Origin: an uncultured Lachnospiraceae bacterium | GTDB taxonomy: Bacteria > Bacillota > Clostridia > Lachnospirales > Lachnospiraceae | Length of the DNA: 64,000 nucleotides | Assembly (NCBI GenBank): GCA_902801515.1 | Contig: CADCII010000010.1 | Span: forward strand, 52,788 to 116,787 | Reading direction: 5' to 3' | Shown: positions 27,714 to 37,463 of the stretch, piece by piece | Position numbering within the stretch: position 1 is the first letter of the stretch | How the letters are laid out: each line of letters opens with the position of its first letter | Position numbers and translations under genes: made by a program | The notes under the pieces: model-generated | Seen by the model: only the letters and a program-made list of their open reading frames with translations | What the model was told of the DNA's origin: nothing | Databases searched by the model: none

Positions 27714-27932
27714 TTATTTATCGCGCCAGATGATTCTGCCCTTGTCAAGATCATAAGGAGACAGTTCGATCGTCACTTTATCTCCCGGAAGAATACGGAT
27801 AAAGTTCATACGCAGCTTGCCGCTGATATGTGCAAGTACGACATGCTTGTTCTGAAGCTCAACCTTAAACATAGCGTTCGGAAGCTTCTCAAGTACTTTA
27901 CCTTCTACTTCGATGACATCAGACTTTGACAT
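27714..27932 (-). CDS. infA: translation initiation factor IF-1
   Basis: OB-fold initiation factor of 72 residues. The sequence [20 protein letters not shown] with [18 protein letters not shown] is a full-length match to the family. It follows the KOW-domain gene by about 15 nt. Normally rpmJ-rpsM-rpsK-rpsD-rpoA-rplQ come next; here only an A/T-rich spacer and the cell-wall protein gene follow. Confidence 0.97.
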   Translation of the reverse strand: MSKSDVIEVEGKVLEKLPNAMFKVELQNKHVVLAHISGKLRMNFIRILPGDKVTIELSPYDLDKGRIIWRDK

Positions 27933-27947
27933 ACATTCACCTCTCTT

Positions 27948-28211
27948 TTATTGTTCCGCCCCGGGGACGGCCGAATGATAGACTCTTAAAACATGGACCA
28001 GGTCGCTGTCACTGTCGACAGAATCGAGCAGCTGCGCGTATTCTTCCGGTAAATGAGTGATCATCTGGACGTGCCTGCGGTTTTTCCGTTTTGGCCTGTC
28101 CAGTGTCCTGCTCTTTCCGTCAGCAAGATACACATCTCTCTCATCTTCATTTACAACAGCGTACACATGATCCTTATCATGTCCCGCCAGAGACTTTGCC
28201 AGTTTATCCAT
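27948..28211 (-). CDS. KOW domain-containing RNA-binding protein (L14E-like)
   Basis: Small protein of 87 residues found between map and infA in many Clostridia. It contains SLAGHDKDHVYAVVNEDERDVYLADGKSRTLDRPKRKNRRHVQ, cited here only by its ends because the whole segment is the KOW/L14E-like unit. It probably binds RNA or ribosomes. The ATG at 28211 is preferred; an in-frame TTG four codons upstream overlaps the map stop codon, so translational coupling to map is likely. The SD is weak. Confidence 0.82.
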   Translation of the reverse strand: MDKLAKSLAGHDKDHVYAVVNEDERDVYLADGKSRTLDRPKRKNRRHVQMITHLPEEYAQLLDSVDSDSDLVHVLRVYHSAVPGAEQ

Positions 28212-28219
28212 TTTCAATC

Positions 28220-28978
28220 TCAATCATGTGTTTTGGACAGAATCTCCGGTTCTCCGTCCGTAATAAGGATTGTATTCTCGTAATGGGCAGCCGGTTTCCT
28301 GTCCTTTGTGACAACTGTCCAGCCGTCATCCAGCCAGTCGACTTCCCACGTTCCTTCAGCGATCATCGGTTCGATCGCAAGAGTCATCCCGGCAACCAGT
28401 CGAAGTCCTCTTGACTTCTGACGGAAATTCGGAACCTGGGGATCCTCATGCATCTCTCTTCCGATCCCATGTCCGACAAGATCCCGTACGACTCCGTAGC
28501 CTCTGCTCTCACAGTAATCACCGATCGCATTGGAGATCTCATGAAGGTGATGACCCGCGCGGGCATATTTCAATCCCTCGAAAAAGCTCGCCTTTGTCAC
28601 TTCGATCAGTTTCTTTTCCGTATCACTGATCTCACCAACAGCATATGTTCTGGCAGCATCGGAGTGATATCCGTTCAATATGAGACCGCAGTCAAGGGAG
28701 ATGATATCTCCTTCCTTCAGGATCCTGGTCTTCTTCGGGATCCCATGGACGACTTCCTCATTTACCGAGGTGCAGACCGCCGCAGGATAACCTTCATAAT
28801 TCAGGAAATTTGGAATTCCGCCCTGCTGGGCAATGAGTTCTCTGGCGGCCTGGTCGATCTCCCATGTAGAGATTCCCGGCCGGATCATTTTCTCCATCGC
28901 ATCGAAGACCTTCTCAAGGCGATGATTGGATTCCCGCATCAGCTCTATCTCGCGTTTTGTCTTAATCGATACTGCCAT
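28220..28978 (-). CDS. map: type I methionine aminopeptidase
   Basis: Removes N-terminal methionine from nascent proteins. It has 252 residues, normal for type Ia. The metal ligands are in SLDCGLILNGYHSDAAR, GHGIGREMHEDPQ, TLAIEPMI and the C-terminal AHYENTILIT. It begins about 30 nt after adk, with GAAGG 7-8 nt before the ATG, in the usual secY-adk-map order. Confidence 0.97.
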   Translation of the reverse strand: MAVSIKTKREIELMRESNHRLEKVFDAMEKMIRPGISTWEIDQAARELIAQQGGIPNFLNYEGYPAAVCTSVNEEVVHGIPKKTRILKEGDIISLDCGLILNGYHSDAARTYAVGEISDTEKKLIEVTKASFFEGLKYARAGHHLHEISNAIGDYCESRGYGVVRDLVGHGIGREMHEDPQVPNFRQKSRGLRLVAGMTLAIEPMIAEGTWEVDWLDDGWTVVTKDRKPAAHYENTILITDGEPEILSKTHD

Positions 28979-29008
28979 AGTATGCCTTCCCTGTAATCTG
29001 ATCTCTTA

Positions 29009-29650
29009 TTACTTCAGGATCTTGTGGATGTCGTTGAAAACGTCTTCCATCGTGCGTGTGCCGTCCACAGAGTACATGCAGCCCTGTTCCTTGTAGTAGG
29101 CGATCAGCGGCTGAGTCTGTGCGTGATATACATCCAGTCTCTTCTGGACCGTCTCCGCTTTGTCATCTTCTCTCTGGATCAGCTGCGCTCCACACTCATC
29201 ACAGATCCCCTCCTGCACGGGAGGATTAAAGTGGATATGATAAGTCGCACCGCATACGGGACATGCGCGTCTTCCGCTCATTCTCTGAACGATATTTTCA
29301 TCCGGAACTTCAACGTCGATCGCGTAGTCAATCTTGCTGTTCTGCTCGCAAAGTGCCCTTGTAAGTGCCTCAGCCTGCGGGATCGTCCGCGGAAAACCGT
29401 CAAGAATATAACCCTTCGCACAGTCATCCTTAGCAAGTCTGTCAACAACAAGGTCAAGTGTCAGTTCATCAGGAACAAGCAGGCCCTGATCCATATAGGA
29501 CTTTGCCTTTTTGCCCAGTTCTGTCTGATTTCGGATGTTCGCGCGGAAAATGTCGCCTGTAGAGATCTGTGGTATACCAAATTCTTCTGAGATCATTCTG
29601 GCCTGAGTACCTTTCCCGGCACCAGGAGCTCCCAACATAACTATTTTCAT
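29009..29650 (-). CDS. adk: adenylate kinase (zinc-binding lid)
   Basis: Interconverts ATP, AMP and ADP. It has 213 residues. The P-loop is [14 protein letters not shown]-binding residues are in [10 protein letters not shown], and DGFPRT is present. The lid carries four cysteines (CPVCGATYH and CDECG), the structural zinc site typical of Gram-positive enzymes. It lies between secY and map. Confidence 0.98.
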   Translation of the reverse strand: MKIVMLGAPGAGKGTQARMISEEFGIPQISTGDIFRANIRNQTELGKKAKSYMDQGLLVPDELTLDLVVDRLAKDDCAKGYILDGFPRTIPQAEALTRALCEQNSKIDYAIDVEVPDENIVQRMSGRRACPVCGATYHIHFNPPVQEGICDECGAQLIQREDDKAETVQKRLDVYHAQTQPLIAYYKEQGCMYSVDGTRTMEDVFNDIHKILK

Positions 29651-29679
29651 AGATAATCTCCTTTAAAACGAACAACGAA

Positions 29680-29710
29680 GTGTGTCTTCGTCATGATGGC
29701 GAAGGCACAC
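29680..29710 (-). other. hairpin between secY and adk
   Basis: An 11-bp stem with one G-T pair (gtgtgtcttcg with cgaaggcacac) around a 9-nt loop. The following minus-strand sequence is T-rich but not a clean run, so partial attenuation within the operon is possible. Confidence 0.5.
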
Positions 29711-29758
29711 TCCATAACTTATGCCTGTTTATACCTGATGCGAGTTTTCATCATTTGA

Positions 29759-31072
29759 TCACTCACTGAGGAATCCCTTGTAGTTGCGGACAAGCATCTG
29801 TGATTCAATCTGCTCGATGGTCTCAAGGACAACACCGACAATAATGATCAGAGAAGTTCCGCCAAAGGATACATCTGCATTGAACACGCCATTGAAGAAG
29901 ATCGGAATGATAACTACGATCATCAGGCCAACAGCACCGATAAAGATGATGTAGTTAAGAATCTTCTGCAGATAGTCGCTGGTGGGCTTGCCGGGACGGA
30001 TACCCGGAACAAATCCACCCTGCTTCTTCAGGTTATCCGCTACCTCGATCGGATTGAAAGTAATCGAAGTATAGAAATAAGCGAAGAAAATGCACAGTGC
30101 GATATACAGCACCAGACCAATTGAGTAAATCGGACGATTTACATTGAACCAGTTATTCTGATTCAGTATACCGAAGATATGCGCCATGACTCCTGTCGCG
30201 TTTCTTCCGGTAAAACTCATGATGATCGACGGAATCGACATCAGAGAGGAAGCAAAGATGACAGGAATAACGCCGGCGGTGTTGACCTTCAGCGGGATGT
30301 TGGATGACTGGCCCGCGACCATTCTCCTTCCCTGCATCTTCTTCGCATACTGAACCGGAATACGTCTTACAGCAGCTGTAAGAAGGATGGTAAGTACTAC
30401 AGTGATCAGGATGATAGCCAGAATGATCACTACAGCCATAGCAGCCTTCGCAACGCTCTTTCCGGCAACAAACTGTGTAAACAGAGTCGCCAGATCCTGC
30501 GGCAGACGTGAAAGGATATTGAACAGAAGGACGATGGAAATACCATTTCCAATACCATTCTCGTTGATTCTCTCACCGATCCACATGACCATAGCGGATC
30601 CTGCCGTCAGAGCAAAGATAACTGTAATTGCACTAAAGAAATTAAAGTTCCTGATCAGGCCACTGCGGCCGAATCCGATTGCCATGGCAGTACTCTCGAA
30701 CAGAGACAGGCCGACAGTCAGATATCTGGTAATGGTCGAGATCTTCTTTCTTCCGTCCTCACCGTCACGATGCATCTCTTCCAGCGCAGGGATTGCGATG
30801 GAAAGGAGCTCCATGATAATCGAGGATGTGATGTACGGTGTTATGTTCAGTGCGAACACTGACATTCGTTCAAAGGACCCACCCGTAAAAGCACTGAAGA
30901 AACTGAACGCTCCGTTGTTCTGCTGATTGAACCAGTTCTGGAAGTAAGATCTGTTTACTCCCGGAACCGGCAGCTGTGATCCAAAACGGATTACAATCAG
31001 CATAAGGAATGTGAAAAACAGCTTCTTTCTGATGTCCTTTATCCGAAACATATCTCGTATCGTTTTAAACAT
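29759..31072 (-). CDS. secY: preprotein translocase subunit SecY
   Basis: Central pore of the Sec translocon. It has 437 residues and about ten hydrophobic segments. Family signatures include RFGSQLPVPGV, ITPYITSSIIMELLS and NPIEVADNLKKQGGFVPGIRPG in two adjoining parts. Its ATG overlaps the rplO stop codon (ATGA), which implies translational coupling. Confidence 0.98.
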   Translation of the reverse strand: MFKTIRDMFRIKDIRKKLFFTFLMLIVIRFGSQLPVPGVNRSYFQNWFNQQNNGAFSFFSAFTGGSFERMSVFALNITPYITSSIIMELLSIAIPALEEMHRDGEDGRKKISTITRYLTVGLSLFESTAMAIGFGRSGLIRNFNFFSAITVIFALTAGSAMVMWIGERINENGIGNGISIVLLFNILSRLPQDLATLFTQFVAGKSVAKAAMAVVIILAIILITVVLTILLTAAVRRIPVQYAKKMQGRRMVAGQSSNIPLKVNTAGVIPVIFASSLMSIPSIIMSFTGRNATGVMAHIFGILNQNNWFNVNRPIYSIGLVLYIALCIFFAYFYTSITFNPIEVADNLKKQGGFVPGIRPGKPTSDYLQKILNYIIFIGAVGLMIVVIIPIFFNGVFNADVSFGGTSLIIIVGVVLETIEQIESQMLVRNYKGFLSE

Positions 31073-31512
31073 CAGATCACCTCAGCTTTTCCACCTAATT
31101 CTTCAATCTTTGCCTTTGCGCTTGCACTGAATGCATTTACTGTTACATTGAGTTTCTTGGTAAGTTCTCCGTTTCCAAGGACCTTAACGCCGTCCTTGGC
31201 ATCGCGGATGATTCCCTTCTCAAGAAGTGCTTCTACGGTAACATCTGCACCGTCATCGAATGCTTCCAGGGAAGAAAGATTGATGGTCTCGATCTCTGCT
31301 CTTCCGACATTCTTGAAGCCCCTCTTAGGAAGTCTTCTGTACAGAGGCATCTGGCCGCCTTCAAAGCCGATACGCGGCTGTCCGGATCTTGCCTTCTGAC
31401 CTTTATGGCCCTTGCCTGCGGTCTTGCCGTTGCCTGAACCATGTCCACGGCCTCTTCTGAAGTTATTGCTGCTGACAGAGCCCGCAGCCGGACTCAGATT
31501 CGCTAAATCCAT
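31072..31512 (-). CDS. rplO: 50S ribosomal protein L15
   Basis: Large-subunit protein of 146 residues. It begins [17 protein letters not shown], then the Gly-rich [20 protein letters not shown] segment and [18 protein letters not shown]. Its stop overlaps the secY start. It lies in normal spc order after rpmD. Confidence 0.97.
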   Translation of the reverse strand: MDLANLSPAAGSVSSNNFRRGRGHGSGNGKTAGKGHKGQKARSGQPRIGFEGGQMPLYRRLPKRGFKNVGRAEIETINLSSLEAFDDGADVTVEALLEKGIIRDAKDGVKVLGNGELTKKLNVTVNAFSASAKAKIEELGGKAEVI

Positions 31513-31525
31513 AGTGACACCTCCC

Positions 31526-31708
31526 TTAGATCTCTTCGACTTTTACGAGATGGGAAATACGTGCAATCATACCTCTGACTGCGCCGTTATCCGGCATCTC
31601 TACGGTTTTGTTGAGCTTGCGAAGACCTAAAGCTTCTACAGTAGCCCTCTGCTTCGGAATCGCAGCGATCGGGGACTTCACAAGAGTGATTTTTAATTTA
31701 CCAGCCAT
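31526..31708 (-). CDS. rpmD: 50S ribosomal protein L30
   Basis: Large-subunit protein of 60 residues ([20 protein letters not shown], then [16 protein letters not shown]). It has the short bacterial form and normal position between rpsE and rplO. Confidence 0.97.
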   Translation of the reverse strand: MAGKLKITLVKSPIAAIPKQRATVEALGLRKLNKTVEMPDNGAVRGMIARISHLVKVEEI

Positions 31709-31722
31709 GTTTCTATCCCTCC

Positions 31723-32232
31723 TTATGCCAGGACCTCTTCTACGCTCTTGCCGCGCAGACGAGCAACCTCCTCCGGGCTCTTGAGGCTCTTAAGAGCCTG
31801 CAGGGTAGCCAGGACAACATTCTGCTTGTTATTGGAGCCAAGAGACTTCGTACGGATGTTACGGATACCTGCCATCTCGAGAACGACACGGGCAGGACCG
31901 CCGGCGATGATACCAGTACCTTCGGAAGCTCTCTTAAGAAGAACAGAAGCTCCTCCGAACTTTCCGATGTAATCGTGCGGTACAGACTGCACTTCATCCA
32001 TAGCGATCGTGGTCAGATGCTTGGTCGCATCCTCACGTCCCTTACGGATAGCATCCGGAATCTCGGTTGCCTTTCCAAGGCCGACACCAACATGGCCATT
32101 CTTGTCGCCTACAACGACCAGTGCGGTAAAGCGCATTGTACGGCCGCCCTTGACGGTCTTGGATACACGCTTAATCGTAACGACCTGATCGCTCAGTTCG
32201 AGGCCATTTGTGTTAATGATCTCACGTCTCAT
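31723..32232 (-). CDS. rpsE: 30S ribosomal protein S5
   Basis: Small-subunit protein of 169 residues, involved in mRNA unwinding and decoding fidelity. An S5 N-terminal domain ([33 protein letters not shown]) is followed by the C-terminal domain ([20 protein letters not shown]). It begins about 18 nt after rplR. Confidence 0.98.
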   Translation of the reverse strand: MRREIINTNGLELSDQVVTIKRVSKTVKGGRTMRFTALVVVGDKNGHVGVGLGKATEIPDAIRKGREDATKHLTTIAMDEVQSVPHDYIGKFGGASVLLKRASEGTGIIAGGPARVVLEMAGIRNIRTKSLGSNNKQNVVLATLQALKSLKSPEEVARLRGKSVEEVLA

Positions 32233-32249
32233 AACTGTCTTCTCCTCCT

Positions 32250-32618
32250 TTAGAACTTCAGTCCGGCTTCTCTTGCGCTGTCTGCGAGTGCCTTGACCTT
32301 ACCGTGATAGATGTAGCCTGCACGGTCGAACACAACCTCCTCGATGCCCTTCTCAAGAGCTCTCTTGGCGATCATGGTGCCGACTGCCTTCGCTGCTTCG
32401 ACGTCGTCCGTCTTCTGAAGATCAGCCTTCACGTCCTTCTGAAGAGTATTGGCGCTGCAAAGCGTCACTCCCAGATCATCGTCAATGATCTGCGCATACA
32501 TGTTCTTGTTGCTTCTGAACACTGCAAGGCGCGGTCTCTGAGCGGTGCCGGACAGCTTGTGACGGATTCTTCTGTGTTTTTCCACACGAATCACGGATCT
32601 TGATTCTTTACTGACCAT
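32250..32618 (-). CDS. rplR: 50S ribosomal protein L18
   Basis: 5S rRNA-binding protein of 122 residues. It contains [21 protein letters not shown], given in its two halves RHKLSGTAQ and [12 protein letters not shown], and [25 protein letters not shown] near the end. Normal length and position. Confidence 0.97.
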   Translation of the reverse strand: MVSKESRSVIRVEKHRRIRHKLSGTAQRPRLAVFRSNKNMYAQIIDDDLGVTLCSANTLQKDVKADLQKTDDVEAAKAVGTMIAKRALEKGIEEVVFDRAGYIYHGKVKALADSAREAGLKF

Positions 32619-32635
32619 TTAAAACACCTCCCTAA

Positions 32636-33208
32636 TTATTTACCGGTCTTACCGACCTTGCGCCTGATGATCTCATAGTCATATTTGATGCCCTTGCCCT
32701 TATACGGCTCCGGCGCTCTCTTCTCTCTGATCTGAGCTGCGTACTGACCGACCTTTTCTTTGTCGATTCCGCTGACTGTGATCTTGTTTCCCTCAACCGC
32801 AGTCTCGATTCCTTCCGGATCTTCCATCTCGATCGGATGAGAATATCCGAGGTTCAGCGTAAGCTTCTTGCCCTGCTTTGCAGCTCTGTAACCGACACCA
32901 TTGATCTCAAGAGTCTTCTTATATCCGTCGCTTACGCCTGTGACCATGTTCTGCAGAAGAGAACGGGTCAGTCCGTGAAGGGACTTCTCTCTCTTAAGGT
33001 CGTTCGGTCTCTCAACAACGAGCTCATTTACCTTAACGGTCTTCTCGTCGATTTCCTTCTCAACTTCCTGGGTATAGATCTTCATTTCCGGGACAAACGT
33101 TCTTGTAAGCGTTCCCTTGGAACCCTTAATGGTAACTTCATTACCATCCTTGATCTCTACGGTTACTCCCGCGGGGATCACGACAGGCATTCTGCCAATT
33201 CTTGACAT
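32636..33208 (-). CDS. rplF: 50S ribosomal protein L6
   Basis: Large-subunit protein near the factor-binding site. It has 190 residues, about 10 longer than most because of an acidic loop ([14 protein letters not shown]) after the first strand. Signatures are [26 protein letters not shown] and [10 protein letters not shown]. An 84-nt spacer separates it from rpsH. Confidence 0.97.
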   Translation of the reverse strand: MSRIGRMPVVIPAGVTVEIKDGNEVTIKGSKGTLTRTFVPEMKIYTQEVEKEIDEKTVKVNELVVERPNDLKREKSLHGLTRSLLQNMVTGVSDGYKKTLEINGVGYRAAKQGKKLTLNLGYSHPIEMEDPEGIETAVEGNKITVSGIDKEKVGQYAAQIREKRAPEPYKGKGIKYDYEIIRRKVGKTGK

Positions 33209-33292
33209 GCCTTTTTCCTCCTTACTTAGATTCTCGGAAGGCGGTTCACAAACTTCTCTGTATGTGCCTGCCTCCTGTTTTCAGTAATACTC

Positions 33293-33694
33293 TTACCACA
33301 CAAATGCGAGCACTTCGCCGCCGACATGAAGCTTTCTTGCCTGCTTGTCAGTGATAACGCCCTGGTTGGTGGATACGATAGCGATACCAAGTCCGCCAAG
33401 GACCTTCGGCATATCGTCGCTGCCTGCATAAACGCGGAGACCCGGCTTGGAGATTCTCTTGATACCGGAGATGATCTTCTCGTTCTTGTCCTTACCGTAC
33501 TTCAGAGTGATGTGGATCATCTGCTGCACGCCTTCGCCTGTCAGCTCATACTTTGCGATATAGCCTTCATCGACAAGGATGTTTGCGATCGCGATCTTCA
33601 TCTTCGAGACCGGAACATCAACTGTGTCGTGCTTTGCAGAATTCGCATTGCGGATTCTTGTGAGCATATCCGCAATCGGATCATTCATTGCCAT
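33293..33694 (-). CDS. rpsH: 30S ribosomal protein S8
   Basis: 16S rRNA-binding protein of 133 residues. It begins [15 protein letters not shown] after the first two residues and ends [10 protein letters not shown], with [14 protein letters not shown] in the C-terminal domain. It is the translational regulator of the spc operon in enterobacteria; no matching site was identified here. Confidence 0.97.
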   Translation of the reverse strand: MAMNDPIADMLTRIRNANSAKHDTVDVPVSKMKIAIANILVDEGYIAKYELTGEGVQQMIHITLKYGKDKNEKIISGIKRISKPGLRVYAGSDDMPKVLGGLGIAIVSTNQGVITDKQARKLHVGGEVLAFVW

Positions 33695-33732
33695 GTTAGT
33701 TTCCTCCTGATTAAAGACTTGACATGAAATAA

Positions 33733-33918
33733 TTACCAGCTGGCTTTCTTTACACCCGGGATCTCGCCCTTGTAAGCGAGTTCACGGAAGCAGATTCTGC
33801 AGATCCCGTACTTTCTGAGTACAGAGTGCGGACGGCCGCAGATATTGCAGCGGGTATAAGCCCTTGTAGAGTACTTGGGCTCACGAGCCTGCTTGATCTT
33901 CATAGATGTTTTTGCCAT
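33733..33918 (-). CDS. rpsN: 30S ribosomal protein S14, zinc-binding type
   Basis: Small-subunit protein of 61 residues. The zinc site is [20 protein letters not shown] (two C-x2-C pairs), the C+ form typical of Firmicutes. It lies between rplE and rpsH. Confidence 0.98.
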   Translation of the reverse strand: MAKTSMKIKQAREPKYSTRAYTRCNICGRPHSVLRKYGICRICFRELAYKGEIPGVKKASW

Positions 33919-33936
33919 GAGTATTTCCTCCTGAAA

Positions 33937-34479
33937 TTACTTCGCGAACGGCATATTGAACAGCCTGAGCAGTTCACGTGCCTCTTCGTCTGTCTTGGCA
34001 GTCGTTACAAAGATGATGTCCATTCCTCTCACCTTGTCGACCTTGTCATACTCGATCTCCGGGAAGATCAGCTGCTCCTTGATACCAAGAGCGTAGTTGC
34101 CGCGTCCGTCAAACGCATTCGGGTTGACTCCACGGAAGTCACGGACACGCGGAAGTGCCAGGTTGATCAGACGATCAACGAACTCATACATCTGGTTGCC
34201 TCTGAGGGTAACCTTTGCACCGATCGGCATTCCTTCACGAATCTTGAAGTTAGCGACCGAATTCTTAGCCTTGGTCTGAACCGGCTTCTGTCCTGTGATG
34301 ATAGCCATATCGGCGATCGCGCTGTCGAGAAGCTTAACGTTCTCTTTTGCTTCGCCGACACCCATATTAACTACGACCTTGTTCAGCTTCGGAACTTCCA
34401 TAACGTTCTTATAACCGAACTTCTTGATCATCTCAGGAACGATCTCGTTAAGATAGATATCTTTTAATCTGCTGCTCAT
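33937..34479 (-). CDS. rplE: 50S ribosomal protein L5
   Basis: 5S rRNA-binding protein of 180 residues. Signatures are [34 protein letters not shown] in part, [24 protein letters not shown] in part, and [16 protein letters not shown]. Normal length and position. Confidence 0.98.
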   Translation of the reverse strand: MSSRLKDIYLNEIVPEMIKKFGYKNVMEVPKLNKVVVNMGVGEAKENVKLLDSAIADMAIITGQKPVQTKAKNSVANFKIREGMPIGAKVTLRGNQMYEFVDRLINLALPRVRDFRGVNPNAFDGRGNYALGIKEQLIFPEIEYDKVDKVRGMDIIFVTTAKTDEEARELLRLFNMPFAK

Positions 34480-34501
34480 ACTATGTCACCTTTGCCCTTT
34501 C

Positions 34502-34801
34502 TCAGTCGACCGCTTCACCGGTCTTCTTCGCTACACGGACCTTCTTGTCGCCGTCCAGCTTGAAGCCGATTCTGGTGGGCTGTCCCTTGAACAGGAACAT
34601 GACGTTAGAAACATCGAGGAAGGCTTCCTTATTCACGATGCCGCCCTGCGGACTTCCGGCTGAAGGCTTCTGGTGCTTGGTGATCATATTGACGCCCTCA
34701 ACCAGGACCTTTCCGTCTTTAACCGCGAGAACTTTTCCCTCTTTACCTTTGTCCTTACCGGCGATAACTCTTACGGTATCACCTGTCTTGATCTTATTCA
34801 T
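34502..34801 (-). CDS. rplX: 50S ribosomal protein L24
   Basis: Assembly-initiating large-subunit protein of 99 residues. The KOW motif is [19 protein letters not shown], followed by [12 protein letters not shown] and [15 protein letters not shown]. Normal. Confidence 0.97.
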   Translation of the reverse strand: MNKIKTGDTVRVIAGKDKGKEGKVLAVKDGKVLVEGVNMITKHQKPSAGSPQGGIVNKEAFLDVSNVMFLFKGQPTRIGFKLDGDKKVRVAKKTGEAVD

Positions 34802-34815
34802 ATACGCGCTCCTCC

Positions 34816-35184
34816 TTATAAGACTTCCGGAGCCAGCGAGACGATCTTCATGAACTTCTTCTCACGGAGCTCTCTTGCAACCGGCCCGAAGATACGGGTT
34901 CCGGTCGGAGTCATATCATCCTTGATGATGACGCCTGCATTCTCATCAAAACGAATGTAGGAACCGTCTTTGCGGCGTGCGCCTTTAACTGTACGAACTA
35001 CAACAGCCTTTACAACATCACCCTTCTTAACAACGCCCCCGGGTGTTGCATCTTTAACTGTGCAGACACAGATATCGCCGATACCGGCATATCTTCTGGT
35101 AGAGCCGCCCATAACACGGATGACAAGGAGTTCCTTGGCACCGGTATTATCAGCAACCTTAAGTCTTGTTTCCTGCTGTACCAT
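34816..35184 (-). CDS. rplN: 50S ribosomal protein L14
   Basis: Large-subunit protein at the intersubunit bridge, 122 residues. It begins [20 protein letters not shown] and contains [19 protein letters not shown]. Normal length and position. Confidence 0.98.
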   Translation of the reverse strand: MVQQETRLKVADNTGAKELLVIRVMGGSTRRYAGIGDICVCTVKDATPGGVVKKGDVVKAVVVRTVKGARRKDGSYIRFDENAGVIIKDDMTPTGTRIFGPVARELREKKFMKIVSLAPEVL

Positions 35185-35199
35185 TCCAGTCTCCTCCTG

Positions 35200-35457
35200 T
35201 TATTTCGCCTTCTCGACGACGTCGACCAGTCTCCATCTCTTGTCCTTTGACAGCGGACGGGTCTCCATTACACGAACGGTATCGCCGACATGTGCTTCAT
35301 TGTTTTCGTCATGGGCCTTCAGTTTATAGGTCTTCTGAACGATCTTCTTGTAAAGCGGATGCTTGACATGGTCTTCAACCGCTACGACGATCGTCTTGTC
35401 CATCTTATCGCTGACCACGTGGCCAACACGGGTCTTTCTCAGATTTCTCTCTTCCAC
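35200..35457 (-). CDS. rpsQ: 30S ribosomal protein S17
   Basis: Small-subunit protein of 85 residues with the OB-fold pattern [19 protein letters not shown] and [18 protein letters not shown]. Normal. Confidence 0.97.
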   Translation of the reverse strand: MEERNLRKTRVGHVVSDKMDKTIVVAVEDHVKHPLYKKIVQKTYKLKAHDENNEAHVGDTVRVMETRPLSKDKRWRLVDVVEKAK

Positions 35458-35488
35458 GATAACTCTCCTTTCCTCTCAGTATCCCAGA

Positions 35489-35686
35489 TCACTCTGCGCT
35501 CTGGAGCACCGTCTGAATTCTCGCGATGTTCCTGCGTACTTCTTTGATCCTGCTCGTATTATCCAGCTGGTTCGTAGCGTTCTGGAATCTCAGATTGAAG
35601 AGTTCCTTTTTCGCAGCTGTAAGTTCTTCTTTCAGTTCGCTTGCTGACTTACCGTTCAGACTTTCAACGTAATTCTTACTCTTCAC
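35489..35686 (-). CDS. rpmC: 50S ribosomal protein L29
   Basis: Large-subunit protein at the exit tunnel, 65 residues. The start is placed at GTG 35686, which gives (M)[18 protein letters not shown] as expected for L29. This start lies 11 nt inside rplP in another frame, so the two are translationally coupled; GGCGGTGA upstream serves as SD. In-frame codons further upstream belong to rplP antiframe sequence and have no homology. Confidence 0.93.
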   Translation of the reverse strand: MKSKNYVESLNGKSASELKEELTAAKKELFNLRFQNATNQLDNTSRIKEVRRNIARIQTVLQSAE

Positions 35687-36113
35687 TGTTATCACCGCCT
35701 TCTGCAGACTCACGTGCAATAACCTTGCACTTGCAGGGTAACTTGTGGCTTGCCAGACGAAGGGCTTCCTTCGCGACTTCCTCCGGAACTCCGGCCATCT
35801 CAAACATGACCCTGCCCGGACGGACTACTGCTACCCAGTATTCCGTGGTACCTTTACCGGAACCCATACGGGTTTCAGCCGGCTTTGCAGTAACGGGCTT
35901 GTCCGGGAAGATCTTGATCCAGACTTTACCGCCACGCTTCACATAACGCGTCATAGCAACACGGGCTGCCTCGATCTGTGTTGACTTGATCCAGCAGGGT
36001 TCAGCTGCTACGAGGCCCCATTCACCGTAGGTGACCTTTGTTCCGCGATTAGCCTTTCCGGCCATGGATCCACGGAACTGTTTGCGGTGCTTAACTCTCT
36101 TCGGCATTAACAT
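35676..36113 (-). CDS. rplP: 50S ribosomal protein L16
   Basis: Large-subunit protein near the A-site tRNA elbow, 145 residues. It begins [19 protein letters not shown] and contains [20 protein letters not shown]. Its start codon overlaps the rpsC stop (TAATG), and its 3' end overlaps rpmC. Confidence 0.98.
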   Translation of the reverse strand: MLMPKRVKHRKQFRGSMAGKANRGTKVTYGEWGLVAAEPCWIKSTQIEAARVAMTRYVKRGGKVWIKIFPDKPVTAKPAETRMGSGKGTTEYWVAVVRPGRVMFEMAGVPEEVAKEALRLASHKLPCKCKVIARESAEGGDNSEE

Positions 36114-36763
36114 TATCTATCACTCCCTTCTCTCTTAGACGGAAGTACTTCGCCCTTGTAGATCCAGACCTTGACGCCAAGTTTGCCATAGGTTGTATTA
36201 GCCTCTGCAAATCCGTAGTCAATGTCAGCTCTCAGTGTCTGAAGCGGGATCGTTCCATCAGAGTAGAACTCTTTACGAGCGATATCAGCACCGTTTAAAC
36301 GGCCTGCGATCGCAGTCTTGATACCCTTTGCTCCGAACTTCATGGTTCTTCCCATAGCGCCCTTCATAGCACGACGGTAAGAAACACGGTTCTCCAGCTG
36401 CTCTGCGATATTCTCTGCAACGAGCTGAGCATCCAGGTCAGGTCTCTTGATCTCTTTGATGTCAAGAATGACCTTCTTATCGGTAACAGCACTGAGGGAG
36501 CTCTTGGTCTTCTCGATCTCTGCACCGCCCTTGCCGATGATGATACCCGGCTTTGCAGTGAAGACAGTGATCTTAACGCGGTCAGCTGCGCGCTCGATAT
36601 CGATCTTGGAAACGCTAGCCTTAGCGAGCTTCTTCATCAGGAACTGCCTGATCTTATAATCTTCCTTGAGGTTTGCGGCGAAATCGCCTTCTGCATACCA
36701 TCTGGAATCCCAGTCGGCGATGATTCCGACTCTAAGTCCATGCGGATTAACTTTCTGTCCCAT
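36113..36763 (-). CDS. rpsC: 30S ribosomal protein S3
   Basis: mRNA entry-channel protein of 216 residues. It begins [14 protein letters not shown]. The KH domain has [15 protein letters not shown], and the C-terminal domain has [14 protein letters not shown] and [19 protein letters not shown] in part. It begins 12 nt after rplV. Confidence 0.98.
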   Translation of the reverse strand: MGQKVNPHGLRVGIIADWDSRWYAEGDFAANLKEDYKIRQFLMKKLAKASVSKIDIERAADRVKITVFTAKPGIIIGKGGAEIEKTKSSLSAVTDKKVILDIKEIKRPDLDAQLVAENIAEQLENRVSYRRAMKGAMGRTMKFGAKGIKTAIAGRLNGADIARKEFYSDGTIPLQTLRADIDYGFAEANTTYGKLGVKVWIYKGEVLPSKREGSDR

Positions 36764-36775
36764 GATTTCCCTCCT

Positions 36776-37048
36776 TTACCTTTCGTTCAGCACTACGGTG
36801 ATGTGGCTCATTCTCTTCTCGATCCTGTAAGCCCTGCCCTGTGCACGAGGTCTGATCACCTCGGAAGCATATCTCGGATTGTAAGTGACGATTGCGAGTG
36901 CAGTGTTAGCATCTTTGCCTCTGATCTGATCCAGTACGAAGCATGCTTTCTGCACCGGAACTCTCGCATATGACAGTTTAGCCGAAGGTCTTGTATCCTT
37001 CTGGGCATTTCTCTCTCTCTTTACCTGAGATCTGTGTCCTTTTGCCAT
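36776..37048 (-). CDS. rplV: 50S ribosomal protein L22 with a large internal in-frame deletion
   Basis: L22 normally has about 110 residues, or about 128 in Lachnospiraceae, and its long beta-hairpin lines the nascent-peptide tunnel. Here it has only 90. The N-terminal part is normal (MAKGHRSQVKRERNAQKD, then KACFVLDQIRGKD and IVTYNPRYAS). At residues 63-66 it jumps straight to the C-terminal RPRAQGRAYRIEKRMSHITVV. The segment expected between, with helix 3 (SAIANAE-type) and the first strand of the hairpin (GPTMKR-type), is absent. The frame is intact, and the join lies in a palindrome at 36846-36863. It may be a damaged copy, a real variant or an assembly error. Confidence 0.9.
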   Translation of the reverse strand: MAKGHRSQVKRERNAQKDTRPSAKLSYARVPVQKACFVLDQIRGKDANTALAIVTYNPRYASEVIRPRAQGRAYRIEKRMSHITVVLNER

Positions 37049-37167
37049 TGAATGGCCTCCTTTTCTGAACTCACACCGGATTGTCTTTTTTGTGGCTCCA
37101 CTGTCCGGTGCGCAACGCCCTCCTCGGGCGGACTTGTTCTGAGCCTTACATCATATAATCTGTTTTA
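37049..37167 (-). other. 119-nt spacer with hairpins between rpsS and rplV
   Basis: This gap is long for the S10 cluster, where neighbours here are mostly 12-70 nt apart. The minus strand can form caccgga/tccggtg around a loop and a small cgccc/gggcg-type stem. It encodes no recognisable L22 segment. An SD (aaaggagg) for rplV lies at its end. Confidence 0.5.
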
Positions 37168-37443
37168 TCAGCCGGTCTTCTTCTCGTCGCCTCTGTGGCC
37201 TCTGTAGGTTCTGGTTGCGACGAACTCACCGAGTTTGTGTCCGACCATATCTTCGGTAATGTATACCGGAACATGTCTGCGTCCGTCATGGACTGCGATG
37301 GTCAGGCCGACCATGTTCGGGAAAATCGTGCTGCGGCGGGACCAGGTCTTGATCACGCTCTTTTCGCCCGATGCTACGACTGCAGCAACCTTCTTAGCCA
37401 GGTGCTCATCGATAAACGGACCTTTCTTCAATGAACGAGCCAT
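37168..37443 (-). CDS. rpsS: 30S ribosomal protein S19
   Basis: 16S rRNA 3'-domain protein of 91 residues. It begins [19 protein letters not shown] and contains [21 protein letters not shown] in part and [17 protein letters not shown]. Normal. Confidence 0.98.
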   Translation of the reverse strand: MARSLKKGPFIDEHLAKKVAAVVASGEKSVIKTWSRRSTIFPNMVGLTIAVHDGRRHVPVYITEDMVGHKLGEFVATRTYRGHRGDEKKTG

Positions 37444-37463
37444 TGTTATTCCTCCTTATACAA

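Noticed and set aside
37049-37167. The missing L22 segment relocated to the rpsS-rplV spacer
   Set aside because: Reading the spacer in the minus-strand frames gives no sequence resembling the missing helix or strand.
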